Position numbers and translations under genes: made by a program. From Hymenobacter nitidus (lineage in GTDB: Bacteria; Bacteroidota; Bacteroidia; Cytophagales; Hymenobacteraceae), in NCBI RefSeq assembly GCF_020447315.1, contig NZ_JAJADQ010000007.1, positions 282,856 to 346,855 on the forward strand: DNA of 64,000 nucleotides. The letters are read 5' to 3'. Shown piece after piece: positions 1 through 7,986 of this stretch; position 1 is the stretch's first letter; each line of letters opens with the position of its first letter. The notes under the pieces are model-generated. The model was not told where the DNA came from and ran no database searches. It was given only the letters and a program-made list of their open reading frames with translations.

Positions 1-486
1 GCGCTTCAGATCGGCGGTGCGGTAGCGGTGGTTCAGGCCCCGCTCACTGACAATCATAATGGTGTAGCCGCGGCTGCGCACCAGGTAGCGCCGGGCGTTG
101 GCGGGCTGCACGGAGGAGCCGTCCGCTTCCGGGTCGGGGCCTGCCGGTGCCGCGAAGGCCGAGGCGGAATAGTGCGCCGGCCAGGTTGTGCGGGCAATGA
201 TGTCGTGGACCTGCCAGAGGTGGCGCACTGCGGCGCGGGCACCCACTGCCTCGCCGCAGTGCCGACAGATGCGGGCATCGGTGAGCATGGCCTGGCGCTT
301 CTGCTGCAGCTCGCGCACTAATTCGGGCAGCTCGGCCTGGGCCCGGCGGCGACGCACCACCTGCGTCACGGCCGAAAATAGCTCCCCTTCACTTACGCCA
401 TACTTACGCTGCACGATGTGGAGCGTATGGGCGCTCAGCATGTCGAAGGCCAGCAGATCAGCAAGGTCGGTGAGAAGAGTGGGCAT
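1..486 (-). CDS. Partial hypothetical protein with a C2H2-like zinc finger
   Basis: The gene starts at an ATG at 486 and runs off the left edge without a stop, so at least 162 residues are present and the C-terminus is missing. An alpha-helical, Arg/Gln-rich N-terminal part is followed by a cluster C74-x2-C77-x11-H89-x4-H94 (CRHC...RHLWQVH), which has the spacing of a C2H2-type zinc finger. The visible end reads RSRGYTIMIVSERGLNHRYR. I do not recognise the family. A single bacterial C2H2-like finger suggests nucleic-acid or protein binding, but that is inference. It lies downstream of and in the same direction as the hydrolase gene, 88 bases away, with a hairpin between them. Confidence 0.6.
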   Translation of the reverse strand, partial: MPTLLTDLADLLAFDMLSAHTLHIVQRKYGVSEGELFSAVTQVVRRRRAQAELPELVRELQQKRQAMLTDARICRHCGEAVGARAAVRHLWQVHDIIARTTWPAHYSASAFAAPAGPDPEADGSSVQPANARRYLVRSRGYTIMIVSERGLNHRYRTADLKR

Positions 487-502
487 GGAAGAGCTATAAG
501 CA

Positions 503-549
503 GCAGCCCCGCCGACAAGTTCCGTTTCCGGACGTGCCAGCGGGGCTGC
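503..549 (-). terminator. Hairpin downstream of the alpha/beta hydrolase gene
   Basis: GCAGCCCCGC (503-512) pairs with GCGGGGCTGC (540-549), a perfect 10-bp stem with a 27-base loop. No T-run follows on the minus strand, so this is a possible rather than a canonical terminator. Confidence 0.4.
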
Positions 550-574
550 GTAGTAGGGGCGGCCGGGGCCGAAG

Positions 575-2065
575 CTATTTCTGGGCCGTCGGCTTGGTGG
601 GCTTCGCCACCTTCTTCACGTCGGGCTTGGGGTTGGAGCGGGGCGTCATGCGGTTCACGCTCGGCTTGGCGTACTCATCAAACCAGGTCTGCATCAGGGC
701 CAGGGCCTTGGGCGAGAAAGTGGGCTGCTGCTCGCCGTTTACCAGGGGCCACTCGGCTTCGTCGGGCTGGAAAGCGTGGTTCACGCCGGCCAGCTTGTAG
801 GTTTTCACGCGCTTGTTGCCGCCGGCCTTCAGGCCTTTGCTCAGAATAGCCAGGTTCTTGGTGGCTGCCACCTGTAGGTCTTCCACGCCATTGAGGGCCA
901 GCACCGGGCATTTCACGGCGGGCAGCTTCACCTTGGGGTCGAAGTCGAGGTAGTAGCGGTACCAGGGCGAGGTGAGCTGGGCGGCGCGGGCCCGGGCCAT
1001 GTTGGGGTCAATGTCCACGTTGTTCATCCGAATCATGGCGGCCAGCTTGCCCCGGGCCTGGTTGCTGTTGGGCGTCTGGCGAATGATGTTGATCATCTTG
1101 TCGTGCAGCTTCAGGGCCGCATCCACCTGGGTGGCGTTGCCGCCAATCATGCGCATAATCTCCACCTGCTGCCGACGCAGAATGTCGCGGCCGGGCAAGC
1201 CGTAACCAGCCAGGGAAACCACGAAATCAGGGCCTTTAAGCTCCGAGGCGGCCAGCAGGGCAATGTTGGCGCCTTCGCCGTGCCCGATCATGCCCACGTT
1301 CTTCTTGTCGATGCGGGGGCGGCTGCGCAGGTAGTTCATAGCCGTTTCGGCATCCGTCATCTGGTCGGCAGTAGTCGCCGCGGCGTACTTACCGCCCGAT
1401 TTGCCCACGCCCCGGTCGTCGTAGCGCAGCACCACCATGCCGTGGCGGGCCAGGTAGTCGGCCAGAATGGCAAACATCCGGTAGTCTTCCTGCTGGGCGG
1501 CATCCCGGTCCTGCGGACCCGAATCCGATACGAGCACAACGGCCGGGAACGGACCGTTGCCGTTGGGCGTGGTGATGGTTGCGCCCAGGCAGAGGTCGGT
1601 TTTTTCGTTGGTAATAATAACCTGCTCGGTCTTGTAGGGCTGCGCGGGTTTGAAAACGGGCGCACTGACCACCGGCGAGGCGTCCTGCACGAGCTTCACG
1701 TCTTCCTTCAGGCCCGGCTGCTCCCAGGTACCGGTCATCGACTTACGGTCCTTGCTCAGCTTGCCGGTGAAGCGGCTGCCGGCCTGCTCAATCTTGAGCA
1801 GCACGTCGTTGTCGGTGAGGGTCATATCCACGGGCATACGGCTCACTTTCTGCTTGGGCACGTCCAGGGCGGCGTAGTAGGTGCCACCCGTCAGCGGGAC
1901 GATGGTGATGATAAGCTCCAGGCTGCCGCCGGGTACTTTCAGCGGCCCTTTCCACTGCCCGCTCAGCGGCGTCGGCTCACCACCGGCCGCCCGGCTGGTG
2001 GCAGGCGCCAGGGAAATGCCAAGCAGCAGAATTGCGACTAAAACAACGTGTAAATAATTCTTCAT
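575..2065 (-). CDS. Exported alpha/beta hydrolase-fold protein with Gly at the nucleophile position
   Basis: 496 residues. The N-terminus (MKNYLHVVLVAILLLG...) is a signal peptide. Residues about 32-125 form a beta-rich accessory domain typical of these hydrolases, followed by an alpha/beta hydrolase domain (about 145-480) with SDSGPQDRD (about 180-188), DDRGVGKS and a nucleophile elbow at 261-265. The elbow reads GHGEG where the family has GHSEG, so residue 263 is Gly (GGC at 1277-1279) instead of the catalytic Ser. The other triad candidates, Asp396 (GVEDLQV) and His430 (GVNHAF), are present. The C-terminus is a Pro/Lys-rich tail. As written the protein should not work as a serine esterase. 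It could bind ligand without hydrolysis, or the change could be a sequencing error or a recent mutation. Confidence 0.85.
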   Translation of the reverse strand: MKNYLHVVLVAILLLGISLAPATSRAAGGEPTPLSGQWKGPLKVPGGSLELIITIVPLTGGTYYAALDVPKQKVSRMPVDMTLTDNDVLLKIEQAGSRFTGKLSKDRKSMTGTWEQPGLKEDVKLVQDASPVVSAPVFKPAQPYKTEQVIITNEKTDLCLGATITTPNGNGPFPAVVLVSDSGPQDRDAAQQEDYRMFAILADYLARHGMVVLRYDDRGVGKSGGKYAAATTADQMTDAETAMNYLRSRPRIDKKNVGMIGHGEGANIALLAASELKGPDFVVSLAGYGLPGRDILRRQQVEIMRMIGGNATQVDAALKLHDKMINIIRQTPNSNQARGKLAAMIRMNNVDIDPNMARARAAQLTSPWYRYYLDFDPKVKLPAVKCPVLALNGVEDLQVAATKNLAILSKGLKAGGNKRVKTYKLAGVNHAFQPDEAEWPLVNGEQQPTFSPKALALMQTWFDEYAKPSVNRMTPRSNPKPDVKKVAKPTKPTAQK

Positions 2066-2323
2066 AAAGTGCTGTTTGGGAGAGGCCTCAAAGCGGTGTA
2101 GGGGCGAAAAAGGCTACGAAAATACCAAACTTACGGCAGACTCATTGTAGAAGATTCACAAGCTGAGCGCTAGGAATGAAATCTGTATTTCCGTCCTGGC
2201 TGCGACCCGGCTTGGAGAGCATCTTTCGGGCTGGACCCGGGGGTGGCGCTTTGTGGCGAAAGCAACCTGAAACGGCCTGTATAGTCTTTGGTCTATATCT
2301 TTCAACCGAAGCTACCGTACGCT

Positions 2324-3220
2324 ATGCGCATTGTTCTGACAGGTGGGCTGCTGTTTTTTCTGTGGGTGGGTACGGCGCGTCCCGCGGCAGCCCAGGCCCG
2401 GGTTTTCGCGCCCGATACACTCTCCGACGGCGGCGTTTTTGGCCTGGCGGTATCTGCGGATGGCACCGAGGCCTACTTCACCGATTCGGACCGCACCCGG
2501 ACCAGCCTGCGGCTGATGCAGTCGAGGCGCGTGGCCGGGCGCTGGCAGCCGCCCACGCCGGTGCCGTTTGCCAGCCGGTTCCGCGACATCGACCCGATTT
2601 TCTCACCCGACGGCCGCCGGCTCTACTTCAACTCAACCCGGCCCTACGACGGCTCCACCACCGAGCGGCCCAACTTCGATATCTGGGTGGTAGAGCGCCG
2701 CGGCAGCGGCTGGGCCGAGCCGCAGCGCGTAGCCGGCGCCTCCCATGATTCGACCAGTGAGTCGTATGCCTCGGTGGCCCGCAACGGTACCATCTACTTC
2801 ACTTCCACCCGGCGCGGCGGGCCGGGCAAGTCCGATATCTATGCTTCCGTGCTCAAAAACGGCGCTTACCAGCCTGCCGAGCCGCTGGCTCTCAACACCG
2901 CCGGCTCAGACGGCAACCCCTTTATTTCGGCCAACAACCAGGTTCTGCTGTTTATATCCGACCGGGCCGGCGGCTTCGGTGGCACCGATATATACATGAG
3001 CTACCGCCAGGGCAACGGCTGGAGCTCGCCCCGCAACTTGGGCCCGCAAGTAAACACGGCCGGCAGCGACTTTTGCCCCGCCTTATCAGCCGATGGCCGC
3101 ACGCTGTATTTTTCCCGCACCGAGCGCCGCGCCGACACCATCGTGCGGGAGGATATGTACTGGATTCCGGTGGCCGAGCTGAAGTTGCCCCCGGATATTC
3201 AGCGGCGGCTGCGGCGGTAG
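2324..3220 (+). CDS. Exported PD40/WD40-like beta-propeller protein
   Basis: 298 residues from the ATG at 2324, which begins directly with a signal peptide (MRIVLTGGLLFFLWVG, cleavage after AAAQA). An in-frame TTG at 2288 is less likely. The mature protein carries several PD40-type blades with the recurring pattern SPDGRRLYF, RNGTIYFTSTR, SADGRTLYFSR and repeated DIY/DIW strands. PD40 propellers in Bacteroidota usually sit in the periplasm or outer membrane next to OmpA-type proteins and mediate binding; no catalytic residues are evident. It is monocistronic, 144 bases before uvrA. Confidence 0.75.
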   Translation: MRIVLTGGLLFFLWVGTARPAAAQARVFAPDTLSDGGVFGLAVSADGTEAYFTDSDRTRTSLRLMQSRRVAGRWQPPTPVPFASRFRDIDPIFSPDGRRLYFNSTRPYDGSTTERPNFDIWVVERRGSGWAEPQRVAGASHDSTSESYASVARNGTIYFTSTRRGGPGKSDIYASVLKNGAYQPAEPLALNTAGSDGNPFISANNQVLLFISDRAGGFGGTDIYMSYRQGNGWSSPRNLGPQVNTAGSDFCPALSADGRTLYFSRTERRADTIVREDMYWIPVAELKLPPDIQRRLRR

Positions 3221-3364
3221 GCGTGGTTTGGGAAGGCCCAAATTGACATAAGGGCAAGTAATTTCTGCCGCGGCCTCGCCGTGGGCTCTCATTCCGCCGT
3301 ACCTTCGTTGGTCTAATTGCTGGGGCGGAAACCTTCCGGGTTGCCTTGGCTGTTTAAGCTTTCT

Positions 3365-6202
3365 ATGGCCAAAGAATCTTTACAAGTAGCCGCCCCCGCG
3401 GCCGACCCGATTGATCAGCTTGACCCCCGCGAGTTCATTCTGATCAAGAATGCGCGGGTTCATAACCTCAAAAACCTCAGCGTGGCCCTGCCGCGCAACA
3501 AGTTTATCGTCGTTACGGGCCTCTCGGGCTCGGGCAAGTCGAGCCTGGCGTTCGACACGCTCTACGCCGAGGGGCAGCGCATGTACGTGGAAAGCCTGAG
3601 CTCCTACGCCCGGCAGTTCCTGGGCCGCATGGACAAGCCCGACGTGGATTACATCCGCGGTATTTCGCCGGCCATTGCCATCGAGCAGAAGGTCAGCATC
3701 AAGAATAACCGCTCGACCGTCGGCACCAGCACCGAGATTTACGATTACCTCAAGCTGCTCTTTGCCCGCGTCGGCCGCACGTTTTCGCCCGTCAGCGGCG
3801 AGCAGGTGCGCAAAGACTCGGTGGCCGACGTGGTCGACTACCTGTTTACCCTCGCCGACGGTACCCGGGTGACGCTGCTGGCCCCGCTGCTGCCCTCCGC
3901 CGACGGCCGCCCCATGAGTAAGGAACTGGACCTGCTGCTGCAGAAAGGCTACAGCCGGGTGGTCATCAACGGCGACGAAACGGCCTTTATCGAAGATCTT
4001 ATTGGGGAAGGCAAGCCCGAGGTGAAGGGCGACGTGCACATCATGATTGACCGCGCCGTTATCCGGCCCGGCGACGAAGACCTGCATTTCCGGCTCTCCG
4101 ATTCGGTGCAAACCGCCTTTTTCGAGGGCCACGGCACCTGCCTGGTGCGCCTCGACAACGAAACCCGCACCTTCTCCGACCGGTTTGAGCTGGACGGCAT
4201 GGTGTTCGAGGAGCCCAACGTCAACTTCTTCTCCTTCAACAACCCCTATGGCGCCTGCCAGACCTGCGAAGGATTCGGCTCGGTACTGGGCATTGACGAG
4301 GACCTGGTGATTCCCGACAAGAGCCTGACCGTGTACGAGGGCGCCATTGCCCCCTGGCGCACCGACAAGCAGAGCGAGTGGCTCAAGCCCCTGCTCAAAA
4401 ACGGCATCCGCTTCGACTTCCCCATTCACCGGCCCTACAACGAGCTGAGCGAAGCCGAGCGCACCCTGCTCTGGAAAGGCAACAAGTACTTCGATGGCCT
4501 CGACGAGTACTTTAAGTGGGTGAGCACCCAGACCCACAAAATCCAGTACCGCGTGCTGCAAAGCCGCTACCGGGGCCGCACTACCTGCCCCGACTGCCGC
4601 GGCACCCGCCTGCGCAAGGATGCACAATACGTCAAAATCCAGGACCAAAGCATTACGGATATCGTGCTGCTGCCCATCAGCAAGGCCCTGGATTTCTTTG
4701 AGAACCTGGCCCTGACCGAGCACGAAATGAAGGTGGCCGAGCGTCTGAGCACGGAAATCACCAACCGCCTGGGCTACCTCAACCGCGTGGGCCTGGGCTA
4801 CCTCACCCTGAACCGCCTGAGCAGTACGCTATCCGGCGGCGAGAGTCAGCGCATTTCGTTGGCTACCTCGCTCGGTTCGGCCCTGGTGGGCTCCATGTAC
4901 ATTCTCGACGAGCCCAGCATCGGCCTGCACCCCAAGGACGCCGAGCAGCTCATTGGCGTGCTGCGCTCCTTGCAAAAGCTGGGCAACACCGTCATTGTGG
5001 TGGAGCACGAGGAAAAGATGATGGAGGAGGCCGACCAGATTATCGACATCGGACCCGAAGCGGGCAGCGGCGGCGGCAACCTGATGTTCCAAGGCACCTA
5101 CCCCGAAATCCTGAAGAACACGACCACCTACACCGGTAAGTACCTCAGCGGCGCTATGGAGGTGAAAGTGCCCCAGATCCGTCGGCCTTGGCGCAACGCG
5201 CTGGAGGTAACCGGGGCCCGGGAAAACAACCTGAAGAACGTCAATGCCAAGTTTCCGCTGGGCGTGATGACCGTGGTAACGGGCGTGTCGGGCTCGGGCA
5301 AATCGACCTTGGTGAAGCGCATTCTGGCCCCGGCCGTGGCCAAGCAGCTCGGCGGCGGCGCGGGCGAAGCCACCGGCAAGTTTGACCGCCTGATGGGCGT
5401 GCAGGGCCAGGTGTCGCACGTCGAGTTCGTCGACCAGAACCCCATCGGCAAAAGCAGCCGTTCCAACCCGGTGACTTACGTGAAGGCCTACGACGCCATC
5501 CGGACGCTATTTTCCGACCAGCCGCTGGCCAAGGCCCGGGGCCTGAAACCTTCCCACTTCTCCTTCAACATCGAAGGGGGCCGTTGCGAGGTGTGCCAGG
5601 GCGAAGGTCAGGTCAAGATTGAAATGCAGTTCATGGCTGATATCTATCTGACCTGCGAAAGCTGTGGTGGGCGCAAGTTCAAGCAGGATATTCTGGACGT
5701 GAAATTCCAGGACAAGGGCATCGACGACGTGCTGGAGATGACCGTGGCCGACGCCGTGGAGTTCTTCAAGGGCCAGCCCAAGGTAGCCGAACGCCTCCGG
5801 CCCCTCGACGACGTGGGCCTGGGCTACATCCGCCTGGGGCAGTCGGCCAATACCCTCTCGGGCGGGGAGGCCCAGCGCGTGAAGCTGGCTTCCTTCCTGA
5901 CCAAAGGTGCCACCCTGCAGCAGGACAAGATTCTGTTCATCTTCGACGAGCCCAGCACCGGCCTGCACTTCCACGACATTGCCAAGCTGCTCAAGGCCCT
6001 GAACGCCCTGATTGAGCAAGGCAACTCAGTGCTCATCATCGAGCACAACATGGACATCATCAAGTGCGCCGACTGGATTATTGACCTCGGCCCCGAGGGC
6101 GGTACCAACGGCGGCCACCTGCTGTTCGAGGGTACGCCTGAGGATATGCTGGCCCACAAGGATACCAACCACACGGCCCGCTTCCTGGCCGAAAAGCTGT
6201 AA
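3365..6202 (+). CDS. uvrA: UvrA, excinuclease ABC subunit A
   Basis: 945 residues from ATG 3365, the usual UvrA length; an upstream TTG (3317) would add 16 residues with no UvrA character. UvrA is the ATP-dependent damage-recognition subunit of bacterial nucleotide excision repair and loads UvrB on damaged DNA. Two ABC modules are visible: Walker A GLSGSGKSS near residue 52 with signature LSGGESQRI, and GVSGSGKST near 639 with signature LSGGEAQRV. Both zinc modules are intact: CQTC (about 297) with CPDC (about 408), and CEVC (about 740) with CESC (about 763). ILDEPSIGLHP and IFDEPSTGLHF are the Walker B/D-loop regions. No SOS-type operator was recognised upstream. A strong terminator follows. 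Confidence 0.98.
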   Translation: MAKESLQVAAPAADPIDQLDPREFILIKNARVHNLKNLSVALPRNKFIVVTGLSGSGKSSLAFDTLYAEGQRMYVESLSSYARQFLGRMDKPDVDYIRGISPAIAIEQKVSIKNNRSTVGTSTEIYDYLKLLFARVGRTFSPVSGEQVRKDSVADVVDYLFTLADGTRVTLLAPLLPSADGRPMSKELDLLLQKGYSRVVINGDETAFIEDLIGEGKPEVKGDVHIMIDRAVIRPGDEDLHFRLSDSVQTAFFEGHGTCLVRLDNETRTFSDRFELDGMVFEEPNVNFFSFNNPYGACQTCEGFGSVLGIDEDLVIPDKSLTVYEGAIAPWRTDKQSEWLKPLLKNGIRFDFPIHRPYNELSEAERTLLWKGNKYFDGLDEYFKWVSTQTHKIQYRVLQSRYRGRTTCPDCRGTRLRKDAQYVKIQDQSITDIVLLPISKALDFFENLALTEHEMKVAERLSTEITNRLGYLNRVGLGYLTLNRLSSTLSGGESQRISLATSLGSALVGSMYILDEPSIGLHPKDAEQLIGVLRSLQKLGNTVIVVEHEEKMMEEADQIIDIGPEAGSGGGNLMFQGTYPEILKNTTTYTGKYLSGAMEVKVPQIRRPWRNALEVTGARENNLKNVNAKFPLGVMTVVTGVSGSGKSTLVKRILAPAVAKQLGGGAGEATGKFDRLMGVQGQVSHVEFVDQNPIGKSSRSNPVTYVKAYDAIRTLFSDQPLAKARGLKPSHFSFNIEGGRCEVCQGEGQVKIEMQFMADIYLTCESCGGRKFKQDILDVKFQDKGIDDVLEMTVADAVEFFKGQPKVAERLRPLDDVGLGYIRLGQSANTLSGGEAQRVKLASFLTKGATLQQDKILFIFDEPSTGLHFHDIAKLLKALNALIEQGNSVLIIEHNMDIIKCADWIIDLGPEGGTNGGHLLFEGTPEDMLAHKDTNHTARFLAEKL

Positions 6203-6233
6203 GCCCGGCCACTCGGGTTTGCCGTAAAACCTG

Positions 6234-6262
6234 AAGAGCCGCCCGTAAGGCGGCTCTTTTTA
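6234..6262 (+). terminator. Rho-independent terminator of uvrA
   Basis: AAGAGCCGCC (6234-6243), 5-base loop, GGCGGCTCTT (6249-6258) followed by T residues, 32 bases after the uvrA stop. Confidence 0.85.
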
Positions 6263-6274
6263 CTTGCAACAACT

Positions 6275-6688
6275 ATGATACTAGGTGCCGAAGAACAGAT
6301 AACGGTGGGCCAGCCCGAGCCGGGAGAAGAAAACCAGCTGCTCAGCAGCACAGCCGCCGGCAATGAGTTCGAAGTTATGTTCGAGGACGACGGCACGACC
6401 GGCTACCTCTACGCCCTGCGCAACGGCCCGGAGCTGGAAATCCTCGATGCGCTGCACATCTATAATGTGGAGGACGTGCTGGACCGCGAAAAGCCCGTAA
6501 CGGCCCAGATTTTTTGGGACGTGCCCCAAACCACGGCGGTGCTGATTATCGGGGGCTACTGCCACGCCCTATACGACTTTCAGCGCCAGATGGGCTTTTG
6601 CCGCAATGCCTTCCCGCCGGCCAAAAACGGCCAGTCCGGCTCCCGCGAGCTGACCGACGAGCTGGTGGAAAAGTACTTCGCCGCGTAG
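6275..6688 (+). CDS. DUF2251-like protein
   Basis: 137 residues, soluble, without signal peptide. The segments FEDDGTTGYLYAL, ILDALHIYNV, GGYCHALYDF and GFCRNAFPP resemble the DUF2251 family, small bacterial proteins of unknown function. This match is from memory of the family pattern, not from a search. The gene starts 12 bases after the uvrA terminator run and ends just before an inverted repeat that separates it from the convergent iron-uptake genes. Confidence 0.65.
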   Translation: MILGAEEQITVGQPEPGEENQLLSSTAAGNEFEVMFEDDGTTGYLYALRNGPELEILDALHIYNVEDVLDREKPVTAQIFWDVPQTTAVLIIGGYCHALYDFQRQMGFCRNAFPPAKNGQSGSRELTDELVEKYFAA

Positions 6689-6690
6689 CC

Positions 6691-6760
6691 GCGCGAACTG
6701 TGTAGTTCGCGTGCCAGAACAACCTAACGGCGCGGGGCATGCGAACTACACAGTTCGCGC
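6691..6760. repeat. 25-bp inverted repeat, each arm itself palindromic
   Basis: The arms at 6691-6715 and 6736-6760 are reverse complements at 24 of 25 positions. Each contains a 7-bp palindrome GCGAACT-N4-AGTTCGC. The pair sits between two convergent genes, so it may act as a bidirectional terminator. It resembles short dispersed palindromes of Hymenobacter-type genomes (inference). Confidence 0.75.
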
Positions 6761-6768
6761 TACATCGT

Positions 6769-7911
6769 TCAAGCCGCAGCCACCGCCTCCCGGCTCCTTT
6801 TCTTCTTGGGCTTGTTGCGCTTGCCCCACCACACCATGAAGCCCGTCACGGGCAGGCTGGCCGAAATCAGGCTGCCCAGAAACGCCACGATTTTGCCGCC
6901 CAGCCCAAATGCCTGGCCCGTGTGCAGGTCGTAGTTCACGTCGGCTATTTTCTGGCCGTTGCTTTTGCTCACGTGCGGAATGCTTTTCAGCAGCTGGCCC
7001 GACACCGGATGGAAGTAGTATTCGTCGCGGTGATAGTAATACAACGCCCGCTCGTAGGCAATGCTATACACCGGCTGTTTGGGCGAGGTCGGCAAACCCA
7101 GGAAAATCATCTTGGCCGTGGGAGAGCCGCGCCGAATCTGCTGGTAGAAGCTGTCGGCCACGGGCAGGGTAGGGGCCGTCACGGTTTGCAGGGTATCTAC
7201 CGTGGGCGGCGTTTTCTCGGCCGGGTAGCTCTGGCCGCCGTTGCTGACCAGGTATACCGAGTTCAGCACCCATTCGTAGCTCATCATCAGGCCCGTCAGG
7301 GCCAGCAGCAGGGCAATGCTGGCGGCGTAAAAGCCCAGCACGTTGTGCAGGTCGTAGTTGACGCGCCGCCACCGCGCGCCCCACTTGATGGTAAAGCTGC
7401 GCTTCCGGTCGGTTTTGCGCTTGGGCCACCACATGATAATGCCCGTGACGAGCATCACCACAAAAATCAGCACGGCCACACCCACCACATTGCCCCCGAT
7501 TTCCTCGGGCAGCAACAGGTGCATGTGCAGCTCCTGAATAATGGAGAAAAAGTCCTCCCGCAAATCCAGATGCCCCAATTCCTGACCCGTGTAGGGATTC
7601 AGGGCGGTGGCAAAGTAGTGGCCCTGCTTATCGGTGGTGTACACCACGGCCGAGCGGTCGGGGCCCATCAGCATAAAGAAGGCGGCCTTCAGTCCCGGGT
7701 GCTGCTGCTCGGTCAGAGCCTGCAGGCGGGAGGGCAGCAGCATCGGAGTCGGCTGAGCCGGCACCTCCACCTTGCGCCAGCTCTGGGTAGCATCCCGGAT
7801 TTCGTCCTGAAACGTGAAAATGGCCCCCGTCAGGCTCACGATAAACACAACCAGCCCGGACGAAAGTCCGAGCCAGAGGTGGAGCTTGCCAACCGCTTTT
7901 TTGAAGGTCAT
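6769..7911 (-). CDS. PepSY-domain membrane protein of the siderophore-uptake type
   Basis: 380 residues with the PepSY_TM layout: an N-terminal membrane helix (about 15-37) opening with KAVGKLHLWLGLSSGL, a periplasmic PepSY region, further helices near 145-165 (VGVAVLIFVVMLVTGIIMWWP), 195-215 and 340-360, and a basic C-terminus (RNKPKKKRSR). The family is linked to iron uptake, where some members reduce ferri-siderophores or help import them. It lies 75 bases downstream of the TonB siderophore receptor on the same strand, which supports this role. A perfect 16-bp hairpin lies between the two genes and may reduce read-through. Confidence 0.9.
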   Translation of the reverse strand: MTFKKAVGKLHLWLGLSSGLVVFIVSLTGAIFTFQDEIRDATQSWRKVEVPAQPTPMLLPSRLQALTEQQHPGLKAAFFMLMGPDRSAVVYTTDKQGHYFATALNPYTGQELGHLDLREDFFSIIQELHMHLLLPEEIGGNVVGVAVLIFVVMLVTGIIMWWPKRKTDRKRSFTIKWGARWRRVNYDLHNVLGFYAASIALLLALTGLMMSYEWVLNSVYLVSNGGQSYPAEKTPPTVDTLQTVTAPTLPVADSFYQQIRRGSPTAKMIFLGLPTSPKQPVYSIAYERALYYYHRDEYYFHPVSGQLLKSIPHVSKSNGQKIADVNYDLHTGQAFGLGGKIVAFLGSLISASLPVTGFMVWWGKRNKPKKKRSREAVAAA

Positions 7912-7935
7912 AGGAAAGGGAAGGATAGAAGATTG

Positions 7936-7980
7936 AAAACAGCCGTCATGCTTCTACAAGCTCAGCATGACGGCTGTTTT
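7936..7980. repeat. Perfect 16-bp hairpin, likely short copy of the GTCATGCT repeat
   Basis: AAAACAGCCGTCATGC (7936-7951) and GCATGACGGCTGTTTT (7965-7980) are exact reverse complements around a 13-base loop, with T residues on both sides. The CGTCATGC...GCATGACG core and the loop's AAGCTCA also occur in the longer inverted repeat at 21230-21330. It could act as a terminator or attenuator between the receptor and PepSY genes. Confidence 0.75.
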
Positions 7981-7986
7981 AGAGCA

